64,000 nt of DNA from assembly GCF_022524485.1 (NCBI RefSeq), contig NZ_JAKXMK010000023.1, positions 62,001 through 126,000 on the forward strand, read 5' to 3'. Under the pieces are notes generated by a model. The model did not search any database. It was not told the DNA's origin and saw nothing but the letters and a program-made list of their open reading frames with translations. The position numbers and the translations under genes were made by a program. The number at the start of each line of letters is the position of its first letter. The stretch's first letter is position 1. The stretch is from Pseudonocardia alaniniphila. GTDB taxonomy: Bacteria > Actinomycetota > Actinomycetes > Mycobacteriales > Pseudonocardiaceae. Of the stretch, positions 52,824-61,158 are shown piece after piece.

Positions 52824-54593
52824 GTGGCGCGCTTGAGCAAGGTTCTTGTCGCGAACCGTGGGGAGATCGCCGTTCGCGTCATCAGGGCCTGCCGGGACGC
52901 CGGACTCGCGAGCGTTGCCGTCTACGCCGACCCCGACCGTGACGCCCCGTTCGTGCGGCTGGCCGACGAGGCGTTCGCCCTCGGAGGCACCACCGCTGCC
53001 GAGTCCTACCTCGTGTTCGACAAGCTGCTCGACGTCGCGAAGCGCTCCGGCGCCGACGCCGTCCACCCGGGTTACGGCTTCCTCAGCGAGAACGCCGACT
53101 TCGCGCAGGCCGTCATCGACGCGGAGCTCACGTGGATCGGCCCCACACCGCAGGCCATCCGCGACCTCGGCGACAAGGTCACCGCACGTCACATCGCCAC
53201 GCGGGCGGGCGCGCCGCTCGTGCCCGGCACCGACGAGCCGGTGAGCGGCGCCGAGGAGGTCGAGGCCTTCGCGGACGAGCACGGCCTCCCCGTCGCGATC
53301 AAGGCCGCGTTCGGAGGTGGCGGCCGGGGCATGAAGGTGGCGCGGGAGAAGAAGGACATCGCCGAGCTCTACGAGTCGGCGGTCCGCGAGGCCGTTGCGG
53401 CGTTCGGCCGGGGCGAGTGCTTCGTCGAGCGCTACCTGGACAAGCCGCGCCACGTCGAGGCCCAGGTGCTGGCCGACACCCACGGCAACGTGATCGTGGT
53501 GGGCACACGCGACTGCTCGTTGCAGCGCCGGTTCCAGAAGCTCGTGGAGGAGGCGCCCGCCCCTTTCCTCAGCGACGAGCAGCGCAGCACGATCCACGAG
53601 GCCGCCAAGGCCATCTGCAAGGAAGCCGGCTACCACGGCGCCGGCACCGTGGAGTTCCTCGTCGGGCAGGACGGGTTGATCTCGTTCCTCGAGGTCAACA
53701 CCCGGCTCCAGGTGGAGCACCCCGTCTCGGAGGAGACGAGCGGGCTCGACCTCGTGCGGGAGCAGTTCCGCATCGCCGAGGGCGAGGTGCTCAACCTGCT
53801 CGAGGACCCGCAGCCGCGCGGGCACTCCATCGAGTTCCGGATCAACGGCGAGGACGCCGGTCGCAACTTCCTGCCCGCACCGGGCACCGTCACGTCGATC
53901 TCCCTGCCTGCCGGGCCTGGGGTGCGGGTCGACGCCGGGGTCGAGTCGGGTTCGGTGATCGGCGGTCAGTTCGACTCGCTGCTGGCCAAGCTCATCGTCA
54001 CGGGCTCGGACCGCGCCCAGGCGCTGGAGCGGTCGCGCCGCGCGCTCGCCGAGTTCCAGGTCGAGGGCATGGCGACCGTGCTGCCCTTCCACCGGCTCGT
54101 CGTGGACGACCCGGCGTTCGCCGCCACCGAGGAGGAGGGCTTCACCGTCCACACCCGGTGGATCGAGACGGAGTGGGACAACACCGTCGCGCCCTTCGAG
54201 GGCGGCGAGGACGCCGAGGAGGACTCGGGACCGCGGCAGACCGTCGTCGTCGAGGTCGGCGGACGGCGGCTGGAGGTCTCGCTGCCCGGTGACCTCGCCA
54301 TCGGCGGAGGCGGAGGCGCCACCAGCAAGGCGGCGCCCCGCAAGCGCGGCGGCGGCCGGGGTGGCGCGAAGGCGTCCGGCGACGCGGTGACGGCGCCCAT
54401 GCAGGGCACGATCATCAAGGTCGCGGTGTCCGACGGCGACTCCGTCTCGGCAGGCGACCTCGTCGTCGTGCTGGAGGCGATGAAGATGGAGAACCCGGTG
54501 CTCGCCCACAAGGACGGCACCATCACCGGCCTCGCCGCCGAGGCCGGCAGCTCGGTGTCGCAGGGCACCGTCATCTGCGAGATCAAGGACTGA
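52824..54593 (+). CDS. accA3: Acyl-CoA carboxylase alpha subunit (biotin carboxylase + BCCP)
   Basis: A 589-residue protein. The biotin carboxylase domain (about 1-450) shows [46 protein letters not shown] (ATP loop), [16 protein letters not shown] and [16 protein letters not shown] linker follows, then a biotinyl domain at the C-terminus with the biotinylation site LEAMKMENP. It carboxylates biotin using bicarbonate and ATP and pairs with AccD5. The GTG at 52824 follows GAGGAGGCAG. Rv3285 synteny holds. Confidence 0.96.
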   Translation: MARLSKVLVANRGEIAVRVIRACRDAGLASVAVYADPDRDAPFVRLADEAFALGGTTAAESYLVFDKLLDVAKRSGADAVHPGYGFLSENADFAQAVIDAELTWIGPTPQAIRDLGDKVTARHIATRAGAPLVPGTDEPVSGAEEVEAFADEHGLPVAIKAAFGGGGRGMKVAREKKDIAELYESAVREAVAAFGRGECFVERYLDKPRHVEAQVLADTHGNVIVVGTRDCSLQRRFQKLVEEAPAPFLSDEQRSTIHEAAKAICKEAGYHGAGTVEFLVGQDGLISFLEVNTRLQVEHPVSEETSGLDLVREQFRIAEGEVLNLLEDPQPRGHSIEFRINGEDAGRNFLPAPGTVTSISLPAGPGVRVDAGVESGSVIGGQFDSLLAKLIVTGSDRAQALERSRRALAEFQVEGMATVLPFHRLVVDDPAFAATEEEGFTVHTRWIETEWDNTVAPFEGGEDAEEDSGPRQTVVVEVGGRRLEVSLPGDLAIGGGGGATSKAAPRKRGGGRGGAKASGDAVTAPMQGTIIKVAVSDGDSVSAGDLVVVLEAMKMENPVLAHKDGTITGLAAEAGSSVSQGTVICEIKD

Positions 54594-54604
54594 CCGCTCC
54601 ACGC

Positions 54605-55150
54605 ATGGACCCTGTCGAGATCAACGCCGGCTCCTGGTACCTGCGCGCCCTGCGGGCCGACGACCGCGTAGACGACCGGCCTGCCGTGCTGGCGTCCTGC
54701 CGCGATCCGGAGATCCGCCGCTGGCGCGAGCGCCCTCCGCCCACCCAGGAGGCCGCAGGCGACTACGTGCGTCTGTGCGCCCAGCGCTGGACGCACGACG
54801 AGGGCTACACGTGGGCCGTCTGCGAGCCGACCACCGGGGAGATGCTCGGCGAGATCGAGCTGGCAGCCCTCGACCTGGCCACGGGCACGGCCGAGGCGAC
54901 CTGCTGGGCACTCCCGGCAGCGCGCGGGCGCGGCATGATCACCACCGCGCTGTCGGCCGTGCTGCGGTTCGCGTTCGCCGGGCTGGGGCTGCAGCAGGTC
55001 ACCTACGCCGTGGCCGAGGGCAACACGGCGTCGGCGCGCGTGGCGATCAAATGCGGCTTCCGGCCCACGGCAAGGCAGCACTCCGCGTGGGTTTCCGACG
55101 GGCGACGCCAGGACGTCCTCATCACGGCGCGGTCGGCGACGGACAGTTGA
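54605..55150 (+). CDS. GNAT family N-acetyltransferase
   Basis: A 181-residue acetyltransferase of the RimJ/RimL type. The acetyl-CoA-binding motif A appears as CWALPAARGRGMITTALSAVLRFAF, and VTYAVAEGNTASARVAIKCGFRP is the typical C-terminal block. The ATG at 54605 lies 11 bp after accA3, probably in the same transcript. The substrate (a protein N-terminus or small amine) is unknown. Confidence 0.9.
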   Translation: MDPVEINAGSWYLRALRADDRVDDRPAVLASCRDPEIRRWRERPPPTQEAAGDYVRLCAQRWTHDEGYTWAVCEPTTGEMLGEIELAALDLATGTAEATCWALPAARGRGMITTALSAVLRFAFAGLGLQQVTYAVAEGNTASARVAIKCGFRPTARQHSAWVSDGRRQDVLITARSATDS

Positions 55151-55156
55151 CGATCA

Positions 55157-55179
55157 ACGACGGAGCGTTTTACCGTCGT
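55157..55179 (+). terminator. Stem-loop after the GNAT gene
   Basis: ACGACGG-agcgtttta-CCGTCGT, a perfect 7-bp stem with a 9-nt U-rich loop, begins 7 bp after the GNAT stop. It is a possible transcription terminator for accA3-GNAT. I see no gene in the remaining space to 55374. Confidence 0.4.
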
Positions 55180-55374
55180 CGAGCCAGGCGATTCCACAGC
55201 GACCCCGCACCGTGCTGGACAAGTGCATAGCGGAAAGCAGTGACGCAAACCCGTGACCACCACGGGGCCCGGTGACTCCGCCACGCGGAAGTGCCGCGCC
55301 GCGGATCCGTTCGCCACGCCGGCTCAGGCCGCGCCGCGAACACGCCCCCATCCCGACCGGCGACCAGGATCCGT

Positions 55375-55851
55375 ATGCCCCCCGAGATGTTCGTGACCAG
55401 CCACATCCACACCGACGGGCCGATTCCCGGCCCCCACTCCCTACTCACCCTCATCTCCGTCGCGCACACGCTCGACGGGATCCCGACCACGGTGTTCACC
55501 ACCAACGTGCGTGAACTGCCCGGTGCCACCCTGCACCCGGTCGCCCTCCAGACCTGGAGGCGACAGGCGGAGGACTGGCTCTCCACCCGCCGGGCGAGCC
55601 GTCCACCCGCCCTCGCGATGACCGCCTTCGCCCAGTGGATCGATGAGCTCCCTGGACGGCCGGTGTTCGTCGCCGACACCGCAGATCCGGACTACCTGTT
55701 CCTGTACTGGTATCTGCAGCGCTTCGCCGGCCACTGGCCCTTCGCCAGGACCGTCACCGATGCGGATCTCCACGCCCGCATCGACTGCTCCACCCACTGC
55801 CCGCTCGCCGGGTGCCGGATGCCGGAAACGGTGCTGGCGAAGACGAGCTGA
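55375..55851 (+). CDS. 3'-5' exonuclease-like protein with altered active site
   Basis: A 158-residue protein resembling DnaQ-fold exonucleases of the 'xDIEtdGPIPG' type: HIHTDGPIPGPHSLLTLISVAH at the N-terminus, LAMTAFAQWIDELPGRPVFVADTADPDYLFLYWYLQRFAGHWPF in the middle. The first DxE catalytic pair is replaced by His10-Ile-His12; the later Asp in DPDYLF is retained. The C-terminal part is unusual (HCPLAGCRMPE). Nuclease activity is doubtful. I chose the ATG at 55375, with AGGAT upstream; an ATG at 55387 is possible. It stands alone between GNAT and EspG. Confidence 0.6.
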   Translation: MPPEMFVTSHIHTDGPIPGPHSLLTLISVAHTLDGIPTTVFTTNVRELPGATLHPVALQTWRRQAEDWLSTRRASRPPALAMTAFAQWIDELPGRPVFVADTADPDYLFLYWYLQRFAGHWPFARTVTDADLHARIDCSTHCPLAGCRMPETVLAKTS

Positions 55852-56024
55852 TACGAGATCGCCACCAGCGACGGCCGGTGCGGACTGCAGCCGCACCGGC
55901 CGTCGGCGTTCCGGGTCGTTCGCGATCGCACAGCAGATCCCGGGAACGGGCCTGGCGAACGTCCACCCCGGCCTACCGTCGCCCCGAGATCCCGCGCAGA
56001 ACATCCCGCACCGGGGAGGACACC

Positions 56025-56798
56025 GTGGCCGAGCCGGCCCTCCAGCCCGACACCCCGCGGCACGTGCTCACCGCCGTCGAGTTCGACGTGATGTGGGAGC
56101 GGCTCGGGCTGGGCCCCACACCCGTCGTGCTGCGCCTCGCGTCGCCGGGCCGCACTCACGCCGAGCGGCGCGACCTCCAGGAAGCGGGGTGGCAGGCGCT
56201 GCGTCGCCGCGGCCTCGCCGGACCCACCGGCCCCGATCCGGAGCTTGCGCGGCTGTTGCACCTGCTCGCCCGTCCGACCGGCCAGTTGGAGCTGCGCGGC
56301 CGGTGGGAGCGCCGCGTCCGGGCCGTGTCCGCGGGTGCGCCCGGCATGTGTGTGCTGGCCGTGCGGCAGGACGCCACCGTCACCCTCGAAGCCCACGGCT
56401 CGCTCCCGGCAGCGCTGCTCCGCGCGCTCCCCCACGCCGCACCGGGGCCCGGCCGGGCGAGCACGGTTCCGTCCGCCCTGCTCGCCTCGGCCACGGCCCC
56501 CACTTCCGGCACCGGGTTACGGGCAGCGCTTCTCGACGCGGACGTCCCGCCCACCGAGGCCGGTCTCCTCGCCCGCATGCTCAGCGGCATCACAGCCGGG
56601 GCCCAGATCGTCGCGTTGGTCGCCGACCGCTGGGGCGTGCTGCGCCGCTCGGGCGGAGTCCTCGCGATCCTCGACGCGCCGCGCGGGCGCTACCTCCTCA
56701 CCCGCTCCTCGGGCGAGGACGGCGTCGAGTGGACCACGATCGCCCCCACCGACGCCCGCCGCCTGGCCCACCGGATGTCAGAGCTCCTGGCCCCCTGA
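56025..56798 (+). CDS. ESX secretion-associated protein, EspG family
   Basis: A 257-residue EspG-type protein. The N-terminal LTAVEFDVMWERLGLGPTPVVLRL, a central LARLLHLLARPTGQLELRG and the C-terminal GRYLLTRSSGEDGVEWTTIAPTDARRLAHRMSELL fit the family. EspG chaperones PE/PPE-like substrates of type VII secretion. The GTG at 56025 follows GGGGAGGACACC. No EsxA/B, PPE or EccC gene is present, so this is an orphan EspG. Confidence 0.85.
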   Translation: MAEPALQPDTPRHVLTAVEFDVMWERLGLGPTPVVLRLASPGRTHAERRDLQEAGWQALRRRGLAGPTGPDPELARLLHLLARPTGQLELRGRWERRVRAVSAGAPGMCVLAVRQDATVTLEAHGSLPAALLRALPHAAPGPGRASTVPSALLASATAPTSGTGLRAALLDADVPPTEAGLLARMLSGITAGAQIVALVADRWGVLRRSGGVLAILDAPRGRYLLTRSSGEDGVEWTTIAPTDARRLAHRMSELLAP

Positions 56799-56841
56799 CA
56801 CAGGCCGCCCGCGGTCAGCGGTCGGGTCGTCGCGGGTGCGA

Positions 56842-57201
56842 TCAGCTGAGGTCCTTCGGCGTCAGGCCACGGCCCACCACCGCGCCCGCTACGCCGGCCA
56901 CTACCGTGATGCCGGCCAGCAGGATCGCCACCAGGCCGAAACCGCCGACGAGCAGCCCGATCGCCGCCGACGCCGCGCCGACGGCGAGACCCGTGCGGGC
57001 CACCGCCGCGCCGGTGCGGTCGCGCGTGACGATCCGGGCCCCCACGGCCGTGAGGACGATCGCGATCAGCCCGCTCAGCGGCGCGAGCACCGCGACCGGC
57101 GGGAGGACGAGAAACGCGGCATCGTCCACGAGCTGTGCGCCGAAACCGGCGAGCAGGACGGCGCCGACCGGCACACGAGAGGTGACAGACGGAGTGGTCA
57201 T
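56842..57201 (-). CDS. Small hypothetical membrane protein
   Basis: A 119-residue hydrophobic protein with three to four predicted helices (VGAVLLAGFGAQLVDDAAFLVL, AVLAPLSGLIAIVLTAVG, AVGAASAAIGLLVGGFGLVAILLAGITVVAGVAGAVVG), a basic loop between them and a short polar end (LTPKDLS). No characterised family is recognised. The ATG at 57201 is the natural start. It is divergent from the DUF5808 gene and convergent with the EspG gene. Confidence 0.55.
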   Translation of the reverse strand: MTTPSVTSRVPVGAVLLAGFGAQLVDDAAFLVLPPVAVLAPLSGLIAIVLTAVGARIVTRDRTGAAVARTGLAVGAASAAIGLLVGGFGLVAILLAGITVVAGVAGAVVGRGLTPKDLS

Positions 57202-57286
57202 GCCTCGAGCGTGCGCTCCCCGCGGGACGCCGACATCGGGGATCGCCCGGAACCCGCCCCCGAGGTATCCGGCGTAACGTCCTCGC

Positions 57287-57595
57287 ATGGCCATCGGGTT
57301 GGATCACTTCCTGGTCGCGGCGGGCGCAACGCTCCTGGGCGCGGCCGTGCTCACCGAGCTGCGCAAACCCGCAGGCGAGCGCACCTGGCACGGGAACGTC
57401 GTCGGCGTGCCCTACGACCTGCGCCCGCCCACCATGGCTCGGTTGCAGGCCTCCCTGTGGAACGCGGACAACCCCGCGCTGCTCGTGCCCCATGTGTTCG
57501 GGGTCGGCTGGTCGGTCAATCTCGCCGGCCTCGCCCGTCCGCTCGGCCTGGGCCCACAAGCCGCAGGCGCACCGGGGACGAACACCGCGGCGTGA
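57287..57595 (+). CDS. DUF5808 domain protein
   Basis: A 102-residue protein. A short N-terminal hydrophobic stretch (FLVAAGATLLGAAVLTELRKP) is followed by the DUF5808 pattern RTWHGNVVGVPYDLRPPTMARLQASLWNADNPALLVPHVFGVGWSVNLAGLARPLG. The function of the domain is unknown; members are often membrane-associated. The ATG at 57287 starts it. A FAD-monooxygenase gene follows after about 100 bp. Confidence 0.85.
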   Translation: MAIGLDHFLVAAGATLLGAAVLTELRKPAGERTWHGNVVGVPYDLRPPTMARLQASLWNADNPALLVPHVFGVGWSVNLAGLARPLGLGPQAAGAPGTNTAA

Positions 57596-57698
57596 TCTTG
57601 ACGCGGGTGGACCAGAAGATGACCATGGTCTCTTCCCGACCATCTCTTCCCCCCGCGCCGGACTCCTCACCCTCCGCGGGGAGCTGCAGGAGTCTTCT

Positions 57699-59132
57699 GT
57701 GCCGTCCGCATCCCGCGTCTTCGCGGAGCTCAGCACGTCCCGGCGGCCGACCGACCCGAGACCGATCATGGGTCGCGCGGTCGTGCTCGGCGCCAGCATG
57801 GCGGGGCTCCTGGCCGCGCGCGTCCTCAGCGACCATGCCGACGAGGTCGTCGTCATCGAGCGCGACGCGAGCGACACCGGGTACGAGCCCCGGCCAGGAG
57901 TGCCGCAGGGCAGCCAGGTGCACGCGCTCCTGCCGGCGGGCCAGGTCCAGCTCGAACGGTGGCTCCCCGGCTTCGCCGAGGAGGTGATCGCCGCCGGTGC
58001 CGTGGTGCCGCAGGAGTCCGGCACCCGGATGTACATCAACGACGCACTGATGCCACCCCCACCGCGGATCGAGGGGTCGGGCGTCGCGCTGGTGACGACC
58101 CGGCCGTTCCTCGAAGCCATGGTCCGTCGCCGCGTCACGGCCATCGACAACATCCGGATCGTTCACGGGCGCGCCGAGGGCGTGATCTTCACCGGCGACA
58201 GGGCCACGGGCGTGCGGTACCTGCCGACGGACGAGAGCGCCGACGCCGCCCCGGTCACGCAGACGGCGGACCTGGTCGTCGACGCGATGGGCCGGTCGAG
58301 CCGCCTCAGCGACTGGCTCGAGGAGAACGGCTGGGACCGGCCTCCGCTGCGGCGGATGCCTATCAAGCTGAACTACGCCACGGCGATGTTCCGCCGTGAC
58401 GAACGGATCAGCGACGTCGGCGTCGTCGTGTCACAGACCCGCCCCGCCGAGGACCGGGTCGCCCGGATCGCCGGGATCAACTCCGTCGAGGGCGACCGCT
58501 GGATCATGTTGATCTCGGGCTACGCGGACGACCGCCCGAGCCGCGATCCCGCCGACTTCGCCGCCCGTTGCCGGCGGGATTTCCCGTCCGTCTTCGGGGA
58601 CATCGCCGAGCAGGCCGAGATGCTCGGCGACGTCATCACCTATCACCAGGCCGACAGCAGGCGCCGGGAGTTCCACGAGCTGACCCGCTTCCCCGCGGGA
58701 CTCGTGGCGATCGGCGACGCGGTGGCGTCGTTCAACCCCGTCTACGGGCAGGGCATGACCTCTGCCGCGCTCCACGCGTCGTGCCTCTCGGCCTACCTGC
58801 GCGGGGAGCCTCGGCTCGACGAGCCCGCCCGGGAGTACTTCGAGAAGGTGCGGGTGATCGTCGACGCGGCCTGGCAGGTCTCGACCATCGCCGATCTCGC
58901 GCTGCCCCATGTGGACGGCCCCTACCCGCGTGGGTACAAGCTCGTGTCCAAGCTCGGCGACATGGTCCTCGCGATGTCGGCGACCGACCCCGAGATGAAC
59001 CGGCGGATGAGCCTGGTCACCACGATGCTCGCGCATCCGAGCTCGCTGGGCCGGCCCAGTACCCTGCTGCGGGCCATCCGGCTGCGTCTGGTGTCCGGCC
59101 TTCGACGCAGGCCGGCGACCGCCGCGGGGTGA
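57699..59132 (+). CDS. FAD-dependent monooxygenase (squalene-epoxidase/UbiH-like)
   Basis: A 477-residue flavoprotein. The FAD motif AVVLGASMAGLLAARVL is near residue 30, VPQGSQVHALLPAGQVQLERWLPG follows, and the second FAD motif is LVAIGDAVASFNPVYGQGMTSAALHA. These position it in the UbiH/squalene-epoxidase-like group that hydroxylates or epoxidises lipophilic substrates; the true substrate is unknown. The GTG at 57699 follows GCAGGAG. Its stop lies 8 bp from the convergent lpdA stop. Confidence 0.87.
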   Translation: MPSASRVFAELSTSRRPTDPRPIMGRAVVLGASMAGLLAARVLSDHADEVVVIERDASDTGYEPRPGVPQGSQVHALLPAGQVQLERWLPGFAEEVIAAGAVVPQESGTRMYINDALMPPPPRIEGSGVALVTTRPFLEAMVRRRVTAIDNIRIVHGRAEGVIFTGDRATGVRYLPTDESADAAPVTQTADLVVDAMGRSSRLSDWLEENGWDRPPLRRMPIKLNYATAMFRRDERISDVGVVVSQTRPAEDRVARIAGINSVEGDRWIMLISGYADDRPSRDPADFAARCRRDFPSVFGDIAEQAEMLGDVITYHQADSRRREFHELTRFPAGLVAIGDAVASFNPVYGQGMTSAALHASCLSAYLRGEPRLDEPAREYFEKVRVIVDAAWQVSTIADLALPHVDGPYPRGYKLVSKLGDMVLAMSATDPEMNRRMSLVTTMLAHPSSLGRPSTLLRAIRLRLVSGLRRRPATAAG

Positions 59133-59139
59133 CGGCGGC

Positions 59140-60543
59140 TCAGTCCAGGTCGCCGTGGCGCATCAGTTGCCGGCCCGCCTCGGTGATCGAGCCCGACAGC
59201 GACGGGTAGACCGAGAACGTGTGGGCGAGGTCCGCGACCGTCAGGTTGTTCTGCACGGCCATCGCGATCGGAAGGATCAGCTCGCTCGCGACCGGCGCCA
59301 CGACGACACCACCCACCACCACACCGGTGGCGGGACGGCAGAACAGCTTGACGAACCCGCGGCGCAACCCCTGCATCTTCGCCCGGGGGTTGGTGGACAG
59401 CGGCATCATGATCGTGCGCGCCGGCACCTCACCCGCGTCGATCGCACGCTGGCTGATCCCGACGGTCGCGATCTCCGGGCGCGTGAACACGGCCGCGGCC
59501 ACCGTCTTCAGCTTGATCGGCGCCACACCCTCGCCGAGGGCGTGCCACATCGCGATACGGCCCTGCATCGCAGCCACCGACGCGAGCATCAGCAGGCCGG
59601 TGCAGTCGCCCGCCGCGTAGACGCCCGGCACGGACGTGCGCGAGACGCGGTCCACGGGGATGAACCCGCCGCGGCCGGTCTCGACGCCGATCTTCTCCAA
59701 CCCGATGTCCGTGGTGTTGGGCACCGAGCCGACAGTCATGAGGGCGTGCGAGCCGGAGACCGTGCGACCGTCGGCCAGCGTCACGATGACGCCGTCTCCG
59801 TCACGTTTCACGGAGTCGGCGCGTGCTTGCGAGAGGATTTCGACCCCCCGCTCGGCGAACACGTCCTGCAGCACGGCGGCGGCGTCGGCGTCCTCACCGG
59901 GAAGCACGCGGTCGCGGCTGGACACGAGCGTGACCCGCGTGCCCATCTCCACGTACGCGGAGACGAACTCCGCACCAGTGACACCGGAGCCGATGACGAC
60001 CAGGTGCTCGGGCAGCGACTCGAGGTCGTACAGCTGACGCCAGGTGAGGATGCGCTCCCCGTCGGGGACGGCGTCGGGGAGCACCCGGGGTGTGGCGCCT
60101 GTGGCGATCAGCACGACGTCGGCCGGGAGCACTTCCGTGTTCCCGTCGGTTCCCCGTGCCTCGATGATGTGGGGCGCCCGCACGGAGGGCTCGTCGGTGA
60201 ACACGGCCGTGCCGCGGATGATCCGCACGCCTTCGCGCTCCACGCGCGCCCGAACATCCGCCGACTGGGCCAGCGCGAGGCGTCTGACGCGAGCGTTCAC
60301 TGTGGGCAGGTCGACGCCGATGGTCTTCGGGTCGGCAACAATGCCCAGGTCAGGGGCACCATGCAGGTCGACTCGGATGCCGGCCGACGAGATCAACGTC
60401 TTGGACGGCACGCAGTCGTCGAGCACACAGGCCCCACCCATGCCGTCACGTTCGACGACGGTGACGTCGCTGCCGTGCTGGGCTGCCACCAGCGCGGCCT
60501 CGTACCCGGCTGGGCCCCCACCCATGATCACGATGCGCGTCAC
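59140..60543 (-). CDS. lpdA: NAD(P)H-quinone reductase / LpdA-type flavoprotein
   Basis: A 467-residue flavoprotein of the dihydrolipoamide-dehydrogenase fold. It has VTRIVIMGGGPAGYEAALVAA at the N-terminus, GGACVLDDCVPSKTLI, GERILTWRQLYDLESLPEHLVVIGSGVTGAEF and YAAGDCTGLLMLASVAAMQGRIAMWHALGEG. It closely resembles mycobacterial LpdA (Rv3303c), which reduces quinones rather than lipoamide and has an unusual disulfide region; here both Cys of CVLDDC are present. The C-terminal His-Glu pair of true Lpd is absent. The GTG at 60543 follows GGAGGAGG. Confidence 0.92.
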   Translation of the reverse strand: MTRIVIMGGGPAGYEAALVAAQHGSDVTVVERDGMGGACVLDDCVPSKTLISSAGIRVDLHGAPDLGIVADPKTIGVDLPTVNARVRRLALAQSADVRARVEREGVRIIRGTAVFTDEPSVRAPHIIEARGTDGNTEVLPADVVLIATGATPRVLPDAVPDGERILTWRQLYDLESLPEHLVVIGSGVTGAEFVSAYVEMGTRVTLVSSRDRVLPGEDADAAAVLQDVFAERGVEILSQARADSVKRDGDGVIVTLADGRTVSGSHALMTVGSVPNTTDIGLEKIGVETGRGGFIPVDRVSRTSVPGVYAAGDCTGLLMLASVAAMQGRIAMWHALGEGVAPIKLKTVAAAVFTRPEIATVGISQRAIDAGEVPARTIMMPLSTNPRAKMQGLRRGFVKLFCRPATGVVVGGVVVAPVASELILPIAMAVQNNLTVADLAHTFSVYPSLSGSITEAGRQLMRHGDLD

Positions 60544-60615
60544 CGCGGCGTGCCTCCTCCTGATGTCCGGTTCCCCCAGCACCGTACGCGCGCCGTGGCG
60601 CTCTACTCTGTGCCG

Positions 60616-61065
60616 GTGCCCCTGTACGCCGCCTACGGGTCGAACATGGATCCCGCGCAGATGAAGGAGCGTGCCCCGCACTCGCCGATGGCGGGTACCG
60701 GGTGGCTCCTCGGCTGGAGGTTGACCTTCGGCGGCGAGGACTACGGGTGGGAGGGAGCGCTCTCCACCGTGGTCGAGGACCAGGACTCGCAGGTCTTCGT
60801 CGTGCTCTACGACGTCTCGGACCTCGACGCGGCGCAGCTGGACCGATGGGAAGGCGGCGAGCTGGGGCTGCACAAGAAGCTCCGGCTGCGCGTGCACACG
60901 TTGGACGGCGACGTTCTCGCGTGGATCTACGTGCTCGACGCGTACGAGGGCGGCATACCGAGCGCGCGCTACCTCGGAGTGATCGCCGACGCCGCCGAGC
61001 AGGCCGGAGCGCCCGCCGACTATGTGATGGCGTTGCGCAACCGCCCTAGCGGCAAGTCCGTCTGA
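60616..61065 (+). CDS. Gamma-glutamylcyclotransferase-like protein (Rv3304-like)
   Basis: A 149-residue AIG2/GGCT-fold protein beginning PLYAAYGSNMDPAQMKERAPHSP (the YGSN glycine loop), continuing with GWRLTFGGEDYGWEGALSTVVED, VFVVLYDVSDLDAAQLDRWEGGELG and AWIYVLDAYEGGIPSARYL. The fold releases 5-oxoproline from gamma-glutamyl compounds or acts on related amides. A GTG at 60616 (or 60610) starts it. Divergent from lpdA, exactly as Rv3304/Rv3303c. Confidence 0.9.
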   Translation: MPLYAAYGSNMDPAQMKERAPHSPMAGTGWLLGWRLTFGGEDYGWEGALSTVVEDQDSQVFVVLYDVSDLDAAQLDRWEGGELGLHKKLRLRVHTLDGDVLAWIYVLDAYEGGIPSARYLGVIADAAEQAGAPADYVMALRNRPSGKSV

Positions 61066-61119
61066 CGCCGTTCCCTCGTTCCGTTCGGGCGGCGGCCCGC
61101 GGGTTCGCGCACCCGAAAC

Positions 61120-61150
61120 GGGCGACTCGCGGGGTGGCCGCGAGCCGCCC
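61120..61150. terminator. 13-bp stem-loop between convergent genes
   Basis: GGGCGaCTCGCGG pairs with CCGCGAGcCGCCC (one a/c mismatch) around the loop GGTGG, between the glutamylcyclotransferase-like gene (+) and amiA (-). The strong GC stem and location point to a bidirectional terminator without a U-tract, as is common in GC-rich actinobacteria. Confidence 0.6.
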
Positions 61151-61158
61151 GCGGGGCG

